Assembly (NCBI GenBank): GCA_964424335.1
Contig: CAYRIY010000077.1
Location: forward strand, 1-17,750
DNA length: 17,750 nt
Reading direction: 5' to 3'
Source of the DNA: CAYRIY01 sp964424335
GTDB taxonomy: Bacteria; Bacillota; Limnochordia; DTU080; RSA5
Position 1 is the first letter of the stretch, and each line of letters starts with the position of its first letter. The notes under the pieces were generated by a model. It was not told the DNA's origin. It did not search any database and was given only the letters and a program-made list of their open reading frames with translations. This document shows, piece after piece, positions 8,214 to 14,958 of the stretch. Position numbers and translations under genes: made by a program.

Positions 8214-8536
8214 GGAGCGCCCTCCTCCTTATTGCCTCGTGGGGCGTCGAGGTCGAGGCGCTCGATGCGGCCCTCGACGACGACCTCATCGCGGAAGATG
8301 CTCCCGATCTTGAGTCGTTTTCCTTCGACGACCAAGATTCCGTCGCGGGTGCGAATGCGAATCCGGGTCGGCGTGTACTCCAAAACGCCCTTGTGATTGC
8401 CGATCTGCACCTGCACATTGCCGATCAAAGTCACCCGCGGAACGTCAAGGACGACGTCTTGAGGCATCTCAAGCGACTCAGACAGCGATCGGACAAAGCT
8501 CTTGATTCGGCTCCGTCCCCTGGACTCGAGCGGCAT
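8210..8536 (-). CDS. yqfC: Sporulation protein YqfC
   Basis: Small sporulation protein, 108 residues (family about 90-100), with the recognisable core LEMPQDVVLDVPRVTLIGN and LEYTPTRIRIRT, and GILVVEGKRLKIGSI near the C-terminus. These form a beta-rich YabP/YqfC-type domain. The frame continues far upstream, but that part is antisense to the neighbouring plus-strand gene and has no family similarity. The start chosen is ATG 8536, with GGAAGGGGAG just upstream. The last bases overlap the yqfD TTG start, so the two are co-translated. YabP, its paralogue, also works in the mother cell during sporulation; a comparable role is inferred from family membership and from the linked yqfD. Confidence 0.92.
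   Translation of the reverse strand: MPLESRGRSRIKSFVRSLSESLEMPQDVVLDVPRVTLIGNVQVQIGNHKGVLEYTPTRIRIRTRDGILVVEGKRLKIGSIFRDEVVVEGRIERLDLDAPRGNKEEGAP
8221..8230 (-). promoter_or_regulatory. Ribosome binding site that decides the TTG start of yqfD
   Basis: The minus-strand sequence AAGGAGGAGG lies inside the 3' end of yqfC, with the AGGAGG core ending ten bases before TTG 8213. It is one of the strongest Shine-Dalgarno matches in the window and supports TTG over the downstream ATG at 8189. Confidence 0.6.
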
Positions 8537-8570
8537 CGCACTCCCCTTCCGCATCCGTGACGTCGTCCCC

Positions 8571-8602
8571 ATTCTTATGCGGACGAGGGTGCACAGCATG
8601 AC
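8571..8602 (-). promoter_or_regulatory. Candidate SigE-type promoter of yqfC-yqfD
   Basis: The minus strand carries GTCATGCT (8602-8595), 15 bases, then CATAAGAAT (8579-8571). This resembles the sporulation SigE pattern (ATATT-like -35, CATACAnT -10). The start of transcription would fall near 8565, about 30 bases before the yqfC ATG. B. subtilis yqfCD is SigE-controlled, which fits. The match is imperfect and short, so it is only a candidate. Confidence 0.35.
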
Positions 8603-8717
8603 CGAGGAGCTATGGCCGTCCTTTGAGATGCCAAAGGAAAGGAACCTGCCCACCGGCGATGAAGGTTTGGAGATTTGGGCGTCGCTTTCGAATAATAACT
8701 GTTCTAGTGGGGGTTGA
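8598..8717 (+). CDS. Possible small protein of 39 residues
   Basis: Short plus-strand reading frame starting ATG 8598 with GAGGGT seven bases upstream, ending at a TGA a few bases before the next gene's start at 8723. The product begins MTEELWPSFEMPKE and ends in a Ser/Asn/Cys/Gly-rich tail; it has two tryptophans, one cysteine, an acidic character and no membrane helix. I do not recognise it. The ribosome-binding sequence and tight coupling to the membrane-protein gene argue for a real gene. Against it, the frame is short, and its start lies over the candidate -35 element of the divergent yqfC promoter. Confidence 0.35.
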   Translation: MTEELWPSFEMPKERNLPTGDEGLEIWASLSNNNCSSGG

Positions 8718-8722
8718 CCGCT

Positions 8723-9559
8723 GTGTTTGCAACGCTCTTTCGGGCCTTGAGCACGTTTATCGTCGTCATCGGATTCCTCTCCGGCGCCACTGCTGTCTAT
8801 GCGCTCATTTTCGGCAACAATTTCGTCCGATTCGCCATCCTCTTTCCCATCGGGCTCGTCCTCGTCGTCGTCGGGATCAAGATGCGGGCTCGTGGGTCCG
8901 AGCAGCGCATCGTCGGCGTCCAGCCCGAAGAGATCGCCAATGACTTTTCGGTGGCAAAGGCGATCGGACTTGGCGCGCACGCATCGCCTGCGGTCTCGGC
9001 GGCCGCAGGGGCGATCGCCGGCGCTTTGGTGGTGATCGGTGTAAACATTGCGGGCATGATGACAGCTCGTGCGCTCCCCCTTGCGCTCTTGATTTTTGCG
9101 CTGTTTGGCGCCGCGTTGGCGCTCATGAAACGCAAAGGGCTGCAAGACGGTCGCTTTTACATAAAAAACGGCCGCCGCTTTGGGCCTCAGCGGCGGCTCA
9201 GTCAGATCTTGATTCCCGTGCTTACGGTGAGTTGGTTGGTCCTGTCGGCGCCCGAGGCGGATCCGGTCATTCTAGGGCTCATTGCGATCGGAACCCTGTG
9301 GTGGATCGGGGCGGCGTTCGACTTTGCGTGGGACGTCCTACACATCACCCTGCTCGTGCTCATATACGGCGAGCACGCCACAAAAACCGTCGAGTGGGGC
9401 TTAAGAGAGTGGCTTCGCCACACACGGGCGGATGCGCGCGTCTATGAAGTCAGCTATAACGATGGCGACGTCCTCCTCAAGGGCGAATTCGACAAGCCTG
9501 ACGAGCTGCTGCGCGACCTGCGCAAGCTCGACTTTGTCCGCAGCGCCAAGATTGCGTAG
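8723..9559 (+). CDS. Unrecognised polytopic membrane protein with a C-terminal BON-like segment
   Basis: Protein of 278 residues I cannot assign to a named family. About six hydrophobic helices are visible: two near residues 5-50, a Gly/Ala-rich pair around 86-130, and two or three in 155-210 (includes TLWWIGAAFDFAWDVLH). A short soluble loop with GVQPEEIANDFSVAKAIGLG lies between helices two and three. The last 40 residues, starting near DARVYEVSYNDGDVLLKGEF, are predicted to be soluble with a beta-alpha-beta pattern similar to BON or heavy-metal-associated small domains; this is an impression, not an identification. Start: GTG 8723 is preferred because GGGGG lies nine bases upstream; a TTG at 8714 is directly adjacent to that sequence and too close. 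It lies opposite in direction to the conserved genes on both sides and converges on the repeat-protein gene. Confidence 0.8.
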   Translation: MFATLFRALSTFIVVIGFLSGATAVYALIFGNNFVRFAILFPIGLVLVVVGIKMRARGSEQRIVGVQPEEIANDFSVAKAIGLGAHASPAVSAAAGAIAGALVVIGVNIAGMMTARALPLALLIFALFGAALALMKRKGLQDGRFYIKNGRRFGPQRRLSQILIPVLTVSWLVLSAPEADPVILGLIAIGTLWWIGAAFDFAWDVLHITLLVLIYGEHATKTVEWGLREWLRHTRADARVYEVSYNDGDVLLKGEFDKPDELLRDLRKLDFVRSAKIA

Positions 9560-9586
9560 CGGGCTGGCTTGGGGCAAAGGGACGTT

Positions 9587-9610
9587 GCGAGCGCTAATCG
9601 GAGCGCTCGC
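9587..9610. other. Perfect inverted repeat between convergent genes
   Basis: GCGAGCGCT (9587-9595), loop AATCGG, AGCGCTCGC (9602-9610): a nine-base perfect stem. It covers the last codons and TAG stop of the minus-strand repeat-protein gene and lies 27 bases past the plus-strand membrane-protein stop. Its place suits a two-way transcription end, but no T-run follows on either strand, so an intrinsic terminator is not shown. Confidence 0.45.
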
Positions 9611-10238
9611 GCGGTCCGATCATGGGCGGCCGGTACGGTTTAAACGCCCTCGGCGGTCCCAAGATCTCTTTGAGCAAGACGGCCTGTGCAAGCGAGCCGG
9701 GTGTCAAAAGTCCGCGCACCTCGTCCACGGGCCTTGCCCCTTGAGCAGCGGCCGTTCTGGCTCGTGCCGGTCGCCGCTTGGGCCGCACGCCGACTCGGGA
9801 AGATTCCTCCTCGATAATGGAGCCGTCGTCCAGGAATGCCCGATCCTCCAAAGGCCGCTCGTCCAGGTACGGACGATCCTTTTCGTGCAAGCGATCGTCA
9901 GCATACGAGTGATCGTCTGCGTATGTGCGATCGTCCAAGGATGCGCGATCCGTCTCCAAAGACCGGTCGTCCGAGCTGGGCGAGGCCGAGATTTCGCCCG
10001 CTTGCACCTCATCGAACCGGTACTCAGCGACGGGCTCGACTCGAGGCTCTTCCACCTGGACACCAGGCCGATCGCCTGGCGAGCGCTCGGTCCACGCATC
10101 CGGCAGGTCGAAGAGTTCCTCCAGTTGCCCAGGTATGGGCCTTGATTGCCTGGGAGGCGTCCTTGCCTTTTTTATGATCGCCGCCACGATCGTCGCCAAA
10201 AAGTAGAGGACGACCAGTACCGGCATTACGGATTCCAC
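9594..10238 (-). CDS. Membrane-anchored protein with D-R hexapeptide repeats, function unknown
   Basis: 214-residue protein in the floA transcript, 27 bases after the floA stop. GTG 10238 has GGAGG nine bases upstream. The parts are: one N-terminal membrane helix (about 5-22) followed by a basic KKAR stretch, so the rest is probably cytoplasmic; RPIPGQLEELFDLPDAW (33-49); an acidic linker; eight tandem imperfect hexapeptides of the type D-R-x-x-x-D (about 91-137); a basic Arg/Ala stretch (151-166); and a C-terminal segment QAVLLKEILGPPRAFKPY (185-202) that looks like a conserved binding tail. I recognise no named domain. In Bacillus the equivalent place holds the small, unrelated-looking yqfB. 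Co-transcription with floA suggests a membrane-microdomain or envelope role, but that is inference only. Confidence 0.85.
   Translation of the reverse strand: MESVMPVLVVLYFLATIVAAIIKKARTPPRQSRPIPGQLEELFDLPDAWTERSPGDRPGVQVEEPRVEPVAEYRFDEVQAGEISASPSSDDRSLETDRASLDDRTYADDHSYADDRLHEKDRPYLDERPLEDRAFLDDGSIIEEESSRVGVRPKRRPARARTAAAQGARPVDEVRGLLTPGSLAQAVLLKEILGPPRAFKPYRPPMIGPRERSD
9828..9968 (-). repeat. Tandem 18-base degenerate repeats coding the D-R hexapeptides
   Basis: On the plus strand units of the type GATCGTCCAAGGATGCGC recur every 18 bases, about eight times, with one unit short by a codon (ERPLE, in place of six residues). They translate on the minus strand to hexapeptides such as DRTYAD and DRPYLD. 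Period 18 keeps the frame, so copy number can change without a frameshift. Confidence 0.75.
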
Positions 10239-10265
10239 GAGAGAATCCCTCCGCGGGCTCGTATT

Positions 10266-11255
10266 CTAGCGTCGGGGCTCGGACTCAGGGCCCTTCTCGT
10301 CGGCCTCGTCGGCGCCTGCGACGGCCTTTCGCATGTCCGTGTCGGCGTCGATGTTTCTCATCGTGTAGTAGTCCATCACGCCTAGGTTGCCTTGGCGCAG
10401 CGCTTCGGCAAGTGCCAATGGCACCTGAGCTTCTGCTTCCACGACGCGGGCGCGCATCTCTTCGACCTGAGCCCTCATCTCCTGCTCCCGCGCCTGCGCT
10501 GCAAACCTTCGCTCCGCGGCTTTCGCCTGAGCGATGTTCTTGTCGGCCTCAGCTTGGTCGGTCTGGAGCTGGGCGCCGATATTGCGACCCACGTCCACAT
10601 CCGCGATGTCGATCGACAAAATTTCAAAGGCAGTTCCCGCATCGAGGCCCTTTTCCAAGACCGTCGCGGAGATCTTGTCGGGATTTTCCAAGACGTCCTT
10701 GTGCGTCTCCGACGAGCCGACGGTCGTCACGATCCCCTCACCGACCCGCGCGATGATCGTCGGTTCACCCGCGCCGCCGACAAGCCGATCGATGTTGGCA
10801 CGTACGGTGACGCGCGCCTTTGCTTTGAGCTCGATTCCATCTTTCGCTACAGCGGAGATGACCGGGGTCTCGATCACTTTGGGGTTGACGCTCATCTGGA
10901 CCGCTTCGAGTACGTTCCTGCCTGCGAGGTCGATCGCGGCGGCCCTTTCAAAGGTGAGCGTAATTTGCGCGCGATGCGCTGCAACGAGAGCGTCCACGAC
11001 CCGATCGACGTTGCCTCCCGCAAGGAAGTGCGCCTCCAGCTTGTCGATCGTGGCCTCGATGCCGGCCTTCTCCGCCTTGATCAAGGGCAGGATGATCTTG
11101 GACGGCGGCACGCGCCGCAGGCGCATGCCGACGAGCGTCATGATGCTCACCCTCACCCCGGCCGCGATGGCCGAGATCCACAGCCCGACTGGAATGAAAT
11201 TGAGCAAGATGAGGAGCAGTACGATTAAGATAATGGGCAGTATGAGAAATTCCAC
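10266..11255 (-). CDS. floA: Flotillin-like protein FloA
   Basis: FloA (YqfA) scaffolds functional membrane microdomains and keeps membrane fluidity in Bacillota. 329 residues, standard length. An N-terminal hairpin membrane anchor (residues 3-30, MEFLILPIILIVLLLILLNF) is followed by a SPFH-like domain (about 50-230: ISAVAKDGIELKAKARVTVR) and then a coiled-coil region with many Ala/Glu/Gln (about 232-285, AQAKAAERRFAAQAREQEMR). The tail is GVMDYYTMRNIDADT. The start is GTG 11255 with AAGGGGG about nine bases upstream. The upstream partner is nfeD (gap 55 bases), the usual NfeD-flotillin pair, whose products interact at membrane domains. Confidence 0.97.
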   Translation of the reverse strand: MEFLILPIILIVLLLILLNFIPVGLWISAIAAGVRVSIMTLVGMRLRRVPPSKIILPLIKAEKAGIEATIDKLEAHFLAGGNVDRVVDALVAAHRAQITLTFERAAAIDLAGRNVLEAVQMSVNPKVIETPVISAVAKDGIELKAKARVTVRANIDRLVGGAGEPTIIARVGEGIVTTVGSSETHKDVLENPDKISATVLEKGLDAGTAFEILSIDIADVDVGRNIGAQLQTDQAEADKNIAQAKAAERRFAAQAREQEMRAQVEEMRARVVEAEAQVPLALAEALRQGNLGVMDYYTMRNIDADTDMRKAVAGADEADEKGPESEPRR

Positions 11256-11310
11256 GTGCTCTTCCCCCTTCTAGTTGCGCTTTCGTTTTCTCTAACGATA
11301 CCGCTTTGTC

Positions 11311-12756
11311 TTACACCTCTCGAACCACGATGCGGGTCCCTTCAACGAGGACGACTCGCACCGGCCTTGAGGCCCCGATATATCCGCCTTCGCTCACTGC
11401 GTCGACGCGCTCGTCCCCGATCACGACCACGCCGGCAGGACGCAGCGTCGTAAGCGTCACACCGTCTTGCCCCAAAAATCGGCTAAAGTCAGCCGGGGCG
11501 CGATACCCCTCCTCATTGGTTTGTCGGGTGGAGAGGATCAATCGCTTCCACACACCAAACCTACGCCCGGACTTCCACAATATCCACGTTCCGACCGCGG
11601 TGACCAAAATGGCAATACCGATGGCGACCAGGGCAGACTCCATGGTTGCAAATGAGAGCACAATGCTCGCAAAGACGGCGGCCACGCCGGCTAGGCCGAA
11701 AATCCCAAATCCCGGAATCACAAAGAGCTCGACGACGAGCAAGATCAGTCCAAGTCCAAATAGTGCGGGCACTTCCCAGCCCACGAGTCCAACGAACATG
11801 CGGGCGCCAAAAAAGAGGGAGAGCGCGAGGAGGCCGGCTATCCCGGGCACCCCAAGTCCGGGCGTCGTCACTTCCGCCCACAGGCCGAGGAATCCGATGG
11901 CAAGAAGAATCTGGCTGACCGTCGGATCAGAAAGGAAGCGGGCGATTCGTTCCGCCCAGTTCGGTTCGCTCGTCTCGATGCGGTTTTGAGCAAGTCCAAG
12001 CGCTGCGGCAACGTCGCCGACGGAGCGAGCGACGCCTTCTGCGTATCCTACGCGCAGCGCGTTTTCCGTCGTCAACGTCAAGATCTCTCCAGATGAAACC
12101 AAGCCGTCGACCGCGACGTTGATGTCAACCATGGACGCGGCAATGAGCGGATCGCGCCCGTTGCGCTCGGCCATTGCTTCAAATTCCGCCCGCAGAGCCG
12201 ACACCGTCTTTTCGTCCGTTGGTCTCGGCTCGGCCGCCCCGACGCTCGCGCCAGGCGCCATCCATATCCCGTCTGCGGCAAGCGCGATGAGCGCTCCCGC
12301 GGACCACGCCCGCTCCAGCACGAGCGCCGCCGTAAAGATGTTGGAGCCGATCAAGGCGTCTCGGATCTCGGTCGCAGCGTCGACTCGCCCGCCGAAGGTG
12401 TTGATGCGTACTACAATTGCCGCGGCGCCGCTTTCGATCGCCTCGTCCACCGACCGGCGTACGAACGCCGCAAGTCCAAGGTCGATGGCGCCGGTCACAG
12501 GGATCACCCAGACGGGTCCATCAAGGCCCGACAAATCAGGTAAGACGACGGGGGACGCGGTCCCGCCCTCGCTCGATTGGCCAAGGCCCGAAGGAGCAGG
12601 CGCCTCGGACGCCGACGCGCCTGCTCCGGCGCCCGCGATCACCAAAGACGCGACCAAAAAAGCAAGGAGAATCCGGTGAATGGACCTTCGATCGACGGAC
12701 GCACTCACGAGGGAGCCTCCCATCCGGAAAAAGATATGCCTAAGAGCGATGCGCAT
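11311..12756 (-). CDS. nfeD: NfeD family membrane serine protease with ClpP-like domain
   Basis: Long-form NfeD (YqeZ/NfeD1b). 481 residues. An N-terminal signal-like helix (about 27-48) is followed by a ClpP-class domain starting VWVIPVTGAIDLGLAAFVRR (82-101). INTFGGRVDAA lies at 118-128. The probable nucleophile is Ser152 in RAWSAGALI, and Lys183 is a candidate general base (in the archaeal homologue PH1510 the pair is Ser-Lys); the lysine assignment is uncertain. Four to five membrane helices follow (about 270-400), then a C-terminal NfeD OB-fold domain (about 415-481). ATG 12756 with GGAG four bases upstream is preferred to the internal ATG 12723, which has none. It begins a new unit after the rpsU terminator and pairs with floA. 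yqeY, normally found between rpsU and this gene in Bacillus, is absent. Confidence 0.95.
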   Translation of the reverse strand: MRIALRHIFFRMGGSLVSASVDRRSIHRILLAFLVASLVIAGAGAGASASEAPAPSGLGQSSEGGTASPVVLPDLSGLDGPVWVIPVTGAIDLGLAAFVRRSVDEAIESGAAAIVVRINTFGGRVDAATEIRDALIGSNIFTAALVLERAWSAGALIALAADGIWMAPGASVGAAEPRPTDEKTVSALRAEFEAMAERNGRDPLIAASMVDINVAVDGLVSSGEILTLTTENALRVGYAEGVARSVGDVAAALGLAQNRIETSEPNWAERIARFLSDPTVSQILLAIGFLGLWAEVTTPGLGVPGIAGLLALSLFFGARMFVGLVGWEVPALFGLGLILLVVELFVIPGFGIFGLAGVAAVFASIVLSFATMESALVAIGIAILVTAVGTWILWKSGRRFGVWKRLILSTRQTNEEGYRAPADFSRFLGQDGVTLTTLRPAGVVVIGDERVDAVSEGGYIGASRPVRVVLVEGTRIVVREV

Positions 12757-12781
12757 TATGCTCCAAATCGCACAGCCAATG

Positions 12782-12809
12782 CCATTTTACCCTATGGAGC
12801 GCCCGGTGG
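12782..12809 (-). promoter_or_regulatory. Candidate promoter of nfeD-floA
   Basis: On the minus strand GTGCCA (four of six against TTGACA), 17 bases, then TAAAAT (five of six), placed downstream of the rpsU terminator and about 30 bases before the nfeD ATG. The position between a terminator and the next gene supports it; the -35 is weak. Boundaries are approximate by a few bases. Confidence 0.4.
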
Positions 12810-12840
12810 CACGGGTTTTCTTTCGCTAAATCCGGGCGCG

Positions 12841-12867
12841 AAAAGACCGCCGGTCAAGCCGGCGGTC
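12841..12867 (-). terminator. Intrinsic terminator of the mtaB-hinT-rpsU unit
   Basis: Minus strand: nine-base GC-rich perfect stem GACCGCCGG / CCGGCGGTC with a five-base loop (CTTGA), followed by TTTT. It is 34 bases past the rpsU stop. A typical Rho-independent terminator, the clearest one in the window. Confidence 0.88.
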
Positions 12868-12900
12868 GTCGCCGTCAAACTAAAACGCGCGCCCCATGAA

Positions 12901-13086
12901 TCAATTGGAGCGCCTTTTTGAGGCCTTGCGCGCTGCGTCGGCCTTCTTTTTCCGCTTGACGCTCGGCTTGTCGTAAGCCGAACGCTTGCGAAGCTCCGAC
13001 ATTACGCCGGACTTTTGACATGATTTCTTGAACCGGCGCAAGGCGCGGTCAAGCGACTCGTCCTTACCCACCTTGACTTGTGCCAT
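12901..13086 (-). CDS. rpsU: 30S ribosomal protein S21
   Basis: Small basic ribosomal protein, 61 residues, matching S21: MAQVKVGKDESLDRALRRF, then FKKSCQKSGVMSELRKRSAYDKPS, then a Lys/Arg-rich tail. S21 joins the 30S subunit near the 3' end of 16S rRNA and helps base-pairing with Shine-Dalgarno sequences. The frame is open 20 codons further upstream, but the family starts at ATG 13086. The gene lies 44 bases after hinT and is closed by the terminator at 12841. The leader may fold around its ribosome binding site (13089-13111). Confidence 0.97.
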   Translation of the reverse strand: MAQVKVGKDESLDRALRRFKKSCQKSGVMSELRKRSAYDKPSVKRKKKADAARKASKRRSN

Positions 13087-13088
13087 GA

Positions 13089-13111
13089 TGGAGGTTTCCC
13101 CCCTTCCTCCA
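13089..13111 (-). promoter_or_regulatory. Possible hairpin enclosing the rpsU ribosome binding site
   Basis: Minus strand TGGAGG (13111-13106), an 11-base purine loop AAGGGGGGAAA, then CCTCCA (13094-13089), two bases before the rpsU ATG. The Shine-Dalgarno-like G run lies in the loop and a second one (GGAGG) is in the 5' arm, paired to CCTCC. The fold could tune translation of S21; nothing shows that it does. Confidence 0.4.
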
Positions 13112-13130
13112 CGCTCGATGTCGCACCAAG

Positions 13131-13481
13131 TTATCCGGGAGGCCAATTGAGATTTCGACCGCCAAGAAGATGAAAGTGCAGGTGCCCAACGGTCTGTCCA
13201 CCATCTTCCCCACAGTTGACTACTAGCCGGTACCCCCGCTCGGCTAATCCTTGCGCCGCCGCAATCTCTTTGAATGTGACAACGAGGCGGCCCATGAGAT
13301 CCTGGTGAGCCGACTCGACCTCCGCAAGGCTGGCGATGTGGGCGTTTGGAATCACGAGGATGTGAACAGGCGCGGCCGGATTGATGTCTTTGAATGCTGT
13401 TACCTGATCGTCCTCATAAACCTTTTCCGAGGGAATCTCCCCGGAGATGATGCGGCAAAAAAGACACGTTGAATCGGTCAA
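13131..13481 (-). CDS. hinT: HIT family (HINT-type) purine nucleotide hydrolase
   Basis: Small cytosolic histidine-triad protein, 116 residues. It starts CLFCRIISGEIPSEKVYEDD, with two cysteines (Cys6, Cys9) that in HINT relatives may bind zinc, and ends with the triad GHLHFHLLGGRNLNWPPG. HINT enzymes hydrolyse AMP-amidates such as AMP-lysine. The start is TTG 13481 with GGAGG nine bases upstream; no ATG is available near the family N-terminus. It lies between mtaB (gap 55 bases) and rpsU (gap 44 bases), an arrangement also known in clostridia. The physiological substrate here is unknown. Confidence 0.94.
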   Translation of the reverse strand: MTDSTCLFCRIISGEIPSEKVYEDDQVTAFKDINPAAPVHILVIPNAHIASLAEVESAHQDLMGRLVVTFKEIAAAQGLAERGYRLVVNCGEDGGQTVGHLHFHLLGGRNLNWPPG

Positions 13482-13536
13482 GCCGCCTTCCCTCCCGACT
13501 TGGAATCAGTCTTCTCCCTTGAAAAGTTCAATTCCT

Positions 13537-14877
13537 TCAAATTGATCCCGTGCCGCATTCGAATGTTTGTGCAGGTCCCGCCGTTTGCGCCGCGGCCGCG
13601 ATCACGCCGGAGGCGTCGGCCTCCGTCACAATGACTGGAATGATCTGCCCACGCTCCGCTCGGCAACGAACGCGCGCCCGCACATACGTGTCGGTCAGGC
13701 CTTCGGACCACTCGCCGTCCAACCGCTCGACCAGCACGGGGGCGCTCTTACCGACGAGTGAGCGGTGAAAGCGGCCTGAAAGTTGGTCCGAGAGCGCGAT
13801 CAACCGGTCGACTCTCGCCCGCTTTACATCCTGATCCACGTGCCCTGGGATGCGCGCCGCGGCCGTGCCGGTGCGGACGGAGTACGGAAAGACGTGGATT
13901 TTACTAAACGCCATCTCCTGACAAAACGCGTAGGTGTTCTCAAACCGCTCATCGGTCTCCTGGGGAAACCCGACGATGATGTCGGTCGTAATCGCAAGGT
14001 CCGCAATACGAGCGCGCAGTAGATCGACGACCTTGCGAAACTCGTCGACCGAGTTTCGCCTCCGCATCAAGAGCAAGATGTCGTCATCTCCGGCCTGCGC
14101 AGGTATGTGGAAATGACGGCATACCTTCGGAAGCGACGACACGACATCGATCAGGTCGTCGTCGATCTCGTGGGGATCGATCGAGCTGATTCTGATTCGC
14201 TCGAGTCCCTTTACATCGTGAATCCGCCGGATGATTTCGGCAAGCGAGACGGGCGGATCGAGGTCGATGCCGTACGTGCCAAGGTGGACGCCGGTGAGCA
14301 CGACCTCCTTGAACCCCTCGGCCGCCAAGTACTCGACCTGTTCTACGACGCGTTCGGGCGAGCGACTCCGGTTTCTTCCCCGCGCCCAAGGAATTTGACA
14401 AAAGGCGCAAAACTCGTTGCAGCCGTCTTGAATCTTTAACGTGGCCCGGGTCTTGCCCTCGAAGTCGAGCGCCGGCAGCTCCTCGAACTCCTTCACTTTG
14501 AAGATCTTCTCCACCGCGTGAACCGGGCGGCCCGTGCGTCGCACGTCCTCGACCATATCGACGATTTCGCCTCGGCCGTGCGTGCCGACGATCACGTCGA
14601 CGCCGGGAATCGCGGCGACCTCATCCGGGGCGTACTGTACGTAACAGCCCATGGCCACCACGATGGACCTGGGATTTGCGTTGACTGCCTTGCGTATCAC
14701 TTGCCGCGACTTCTTCGTCCCGGTATTTGTCACGCTGCACGTGTTGATCACGTACACGTCCGCGGGCCCGTCGAAGTCGACCACCGTGTAGCCGCGTCGG
14801 CGAAAAAGCGACGCTACCCCCTCGGTGTCGTGGAGATTTACTTTGCAGCCGAGTGTATGAAAGGCCACCGTCGCCAT
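13537..14877 (-). CDS. mtaB: tRNA t6A37 methylthiotransferase MtaB
   Basis: MtaB (YqeV) is a radical-SAM enzyme that adds a methylthio group to N6-threonylcarbamoyladenosine-37 of tRNA-Lys. 446 residues. The N-terminal UPF0004 domain has cluster cysteines Cys11 (TLGCKVN), Cys47 (NTCSVT) and Cys78 (MGCYVQ). The radical-SAM motif is Cys153-x3-Cys157-x2-Cys160 in GCNEFCAFCQIPWARGRNRS, followed by the TIM-barrel blocks VVLTGVHLG and DIIVGFPQETDERF. A C-terminal TRAM domain (about 375-430) ends EGLTDTYVRARVRC. The usual HLPLQSG stretch reads HIPAQAGDD here, a mild variation. ATG 14877 has AAGGGG upstream. It leads the transcript, divergent from phoP. Confidence 0.96.
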   Translation of the reverse strand: MATVAFHTLGCKVNLHDTEGVASLFRRRGYTVVDFDGPADVYVINTCSVTNTGTKKSRQVIRKAVNANPRSIVVAMGCYVQYAPDEVAAIPGVDVIVGTHGRGEIVDMVEDVRRTGRPVHAVEKIFKVKEFEELPALDFEGKTRATLKIQDGCNEFCAFCQIPWARGRNRSRSPERVVEQVEYLAAEGFKEVVLTGVHLGTYGIDLDPPVSLAEIIRRIHDVKGLERIRISSIDPHEIDDDLIDVVSSLPKVCRHFHIPAQAGDDDILLLMRRRNSVDEFRKVVDLLRARIADLAITTDIIVGFPQETDERFENTYAFCQEMAFSKIHVFPYSVRTGTAAARIPGHVDQDVKRARVDRLIALSDQLSGRFHRSLVGKSAPVLVERLDGEWSEGLTDTYVRARVRCRAERGQIIPVIVTEADASGVIAAAAQTAGPAQTFECGTGSI

Positions 14878-14929
14878 TTGCTTTCGCCCCTTTTTAGCGG
14901 AGGATTTGCTAACGTTGATCGCACGGAAG

Positions 14930-14958
14930 TGGACTTTATGGCATGCCCATAGTGTAAC
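14930..14958 (+). promoter_or_regulatory. Candidate phoP promoter
   Basis: Plus strand TGGACT (14930-14935), 17 bases, TGTAAC (14953-14958); each box matches the housekeeping consensus at four of six. It would leave a leader of about 145 bases before phoP. No repeated TTAACA-type PhoP boxes are visible nearby. The -10 overlaps that of the opposite mtaB promoter. Confidence 0.35.

Noticed and set aside
8537..9145. Minus-strand open frame extending yqfC upstream by about 200 residues
   Set aside because: The extension is antisense to the membrane-protein gene, is low in hydrophobic structure, and yqfC family similarity and the ribosome binding site both place the start at 8536.
13478..13558. 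26-residue frame bridging mtaB and hinT, with its stop overlapping the hinT TTG
   Set aside because: No ribosome binding sequence before its ATG; the start lies within mtaB. Chance overlap is simpler.
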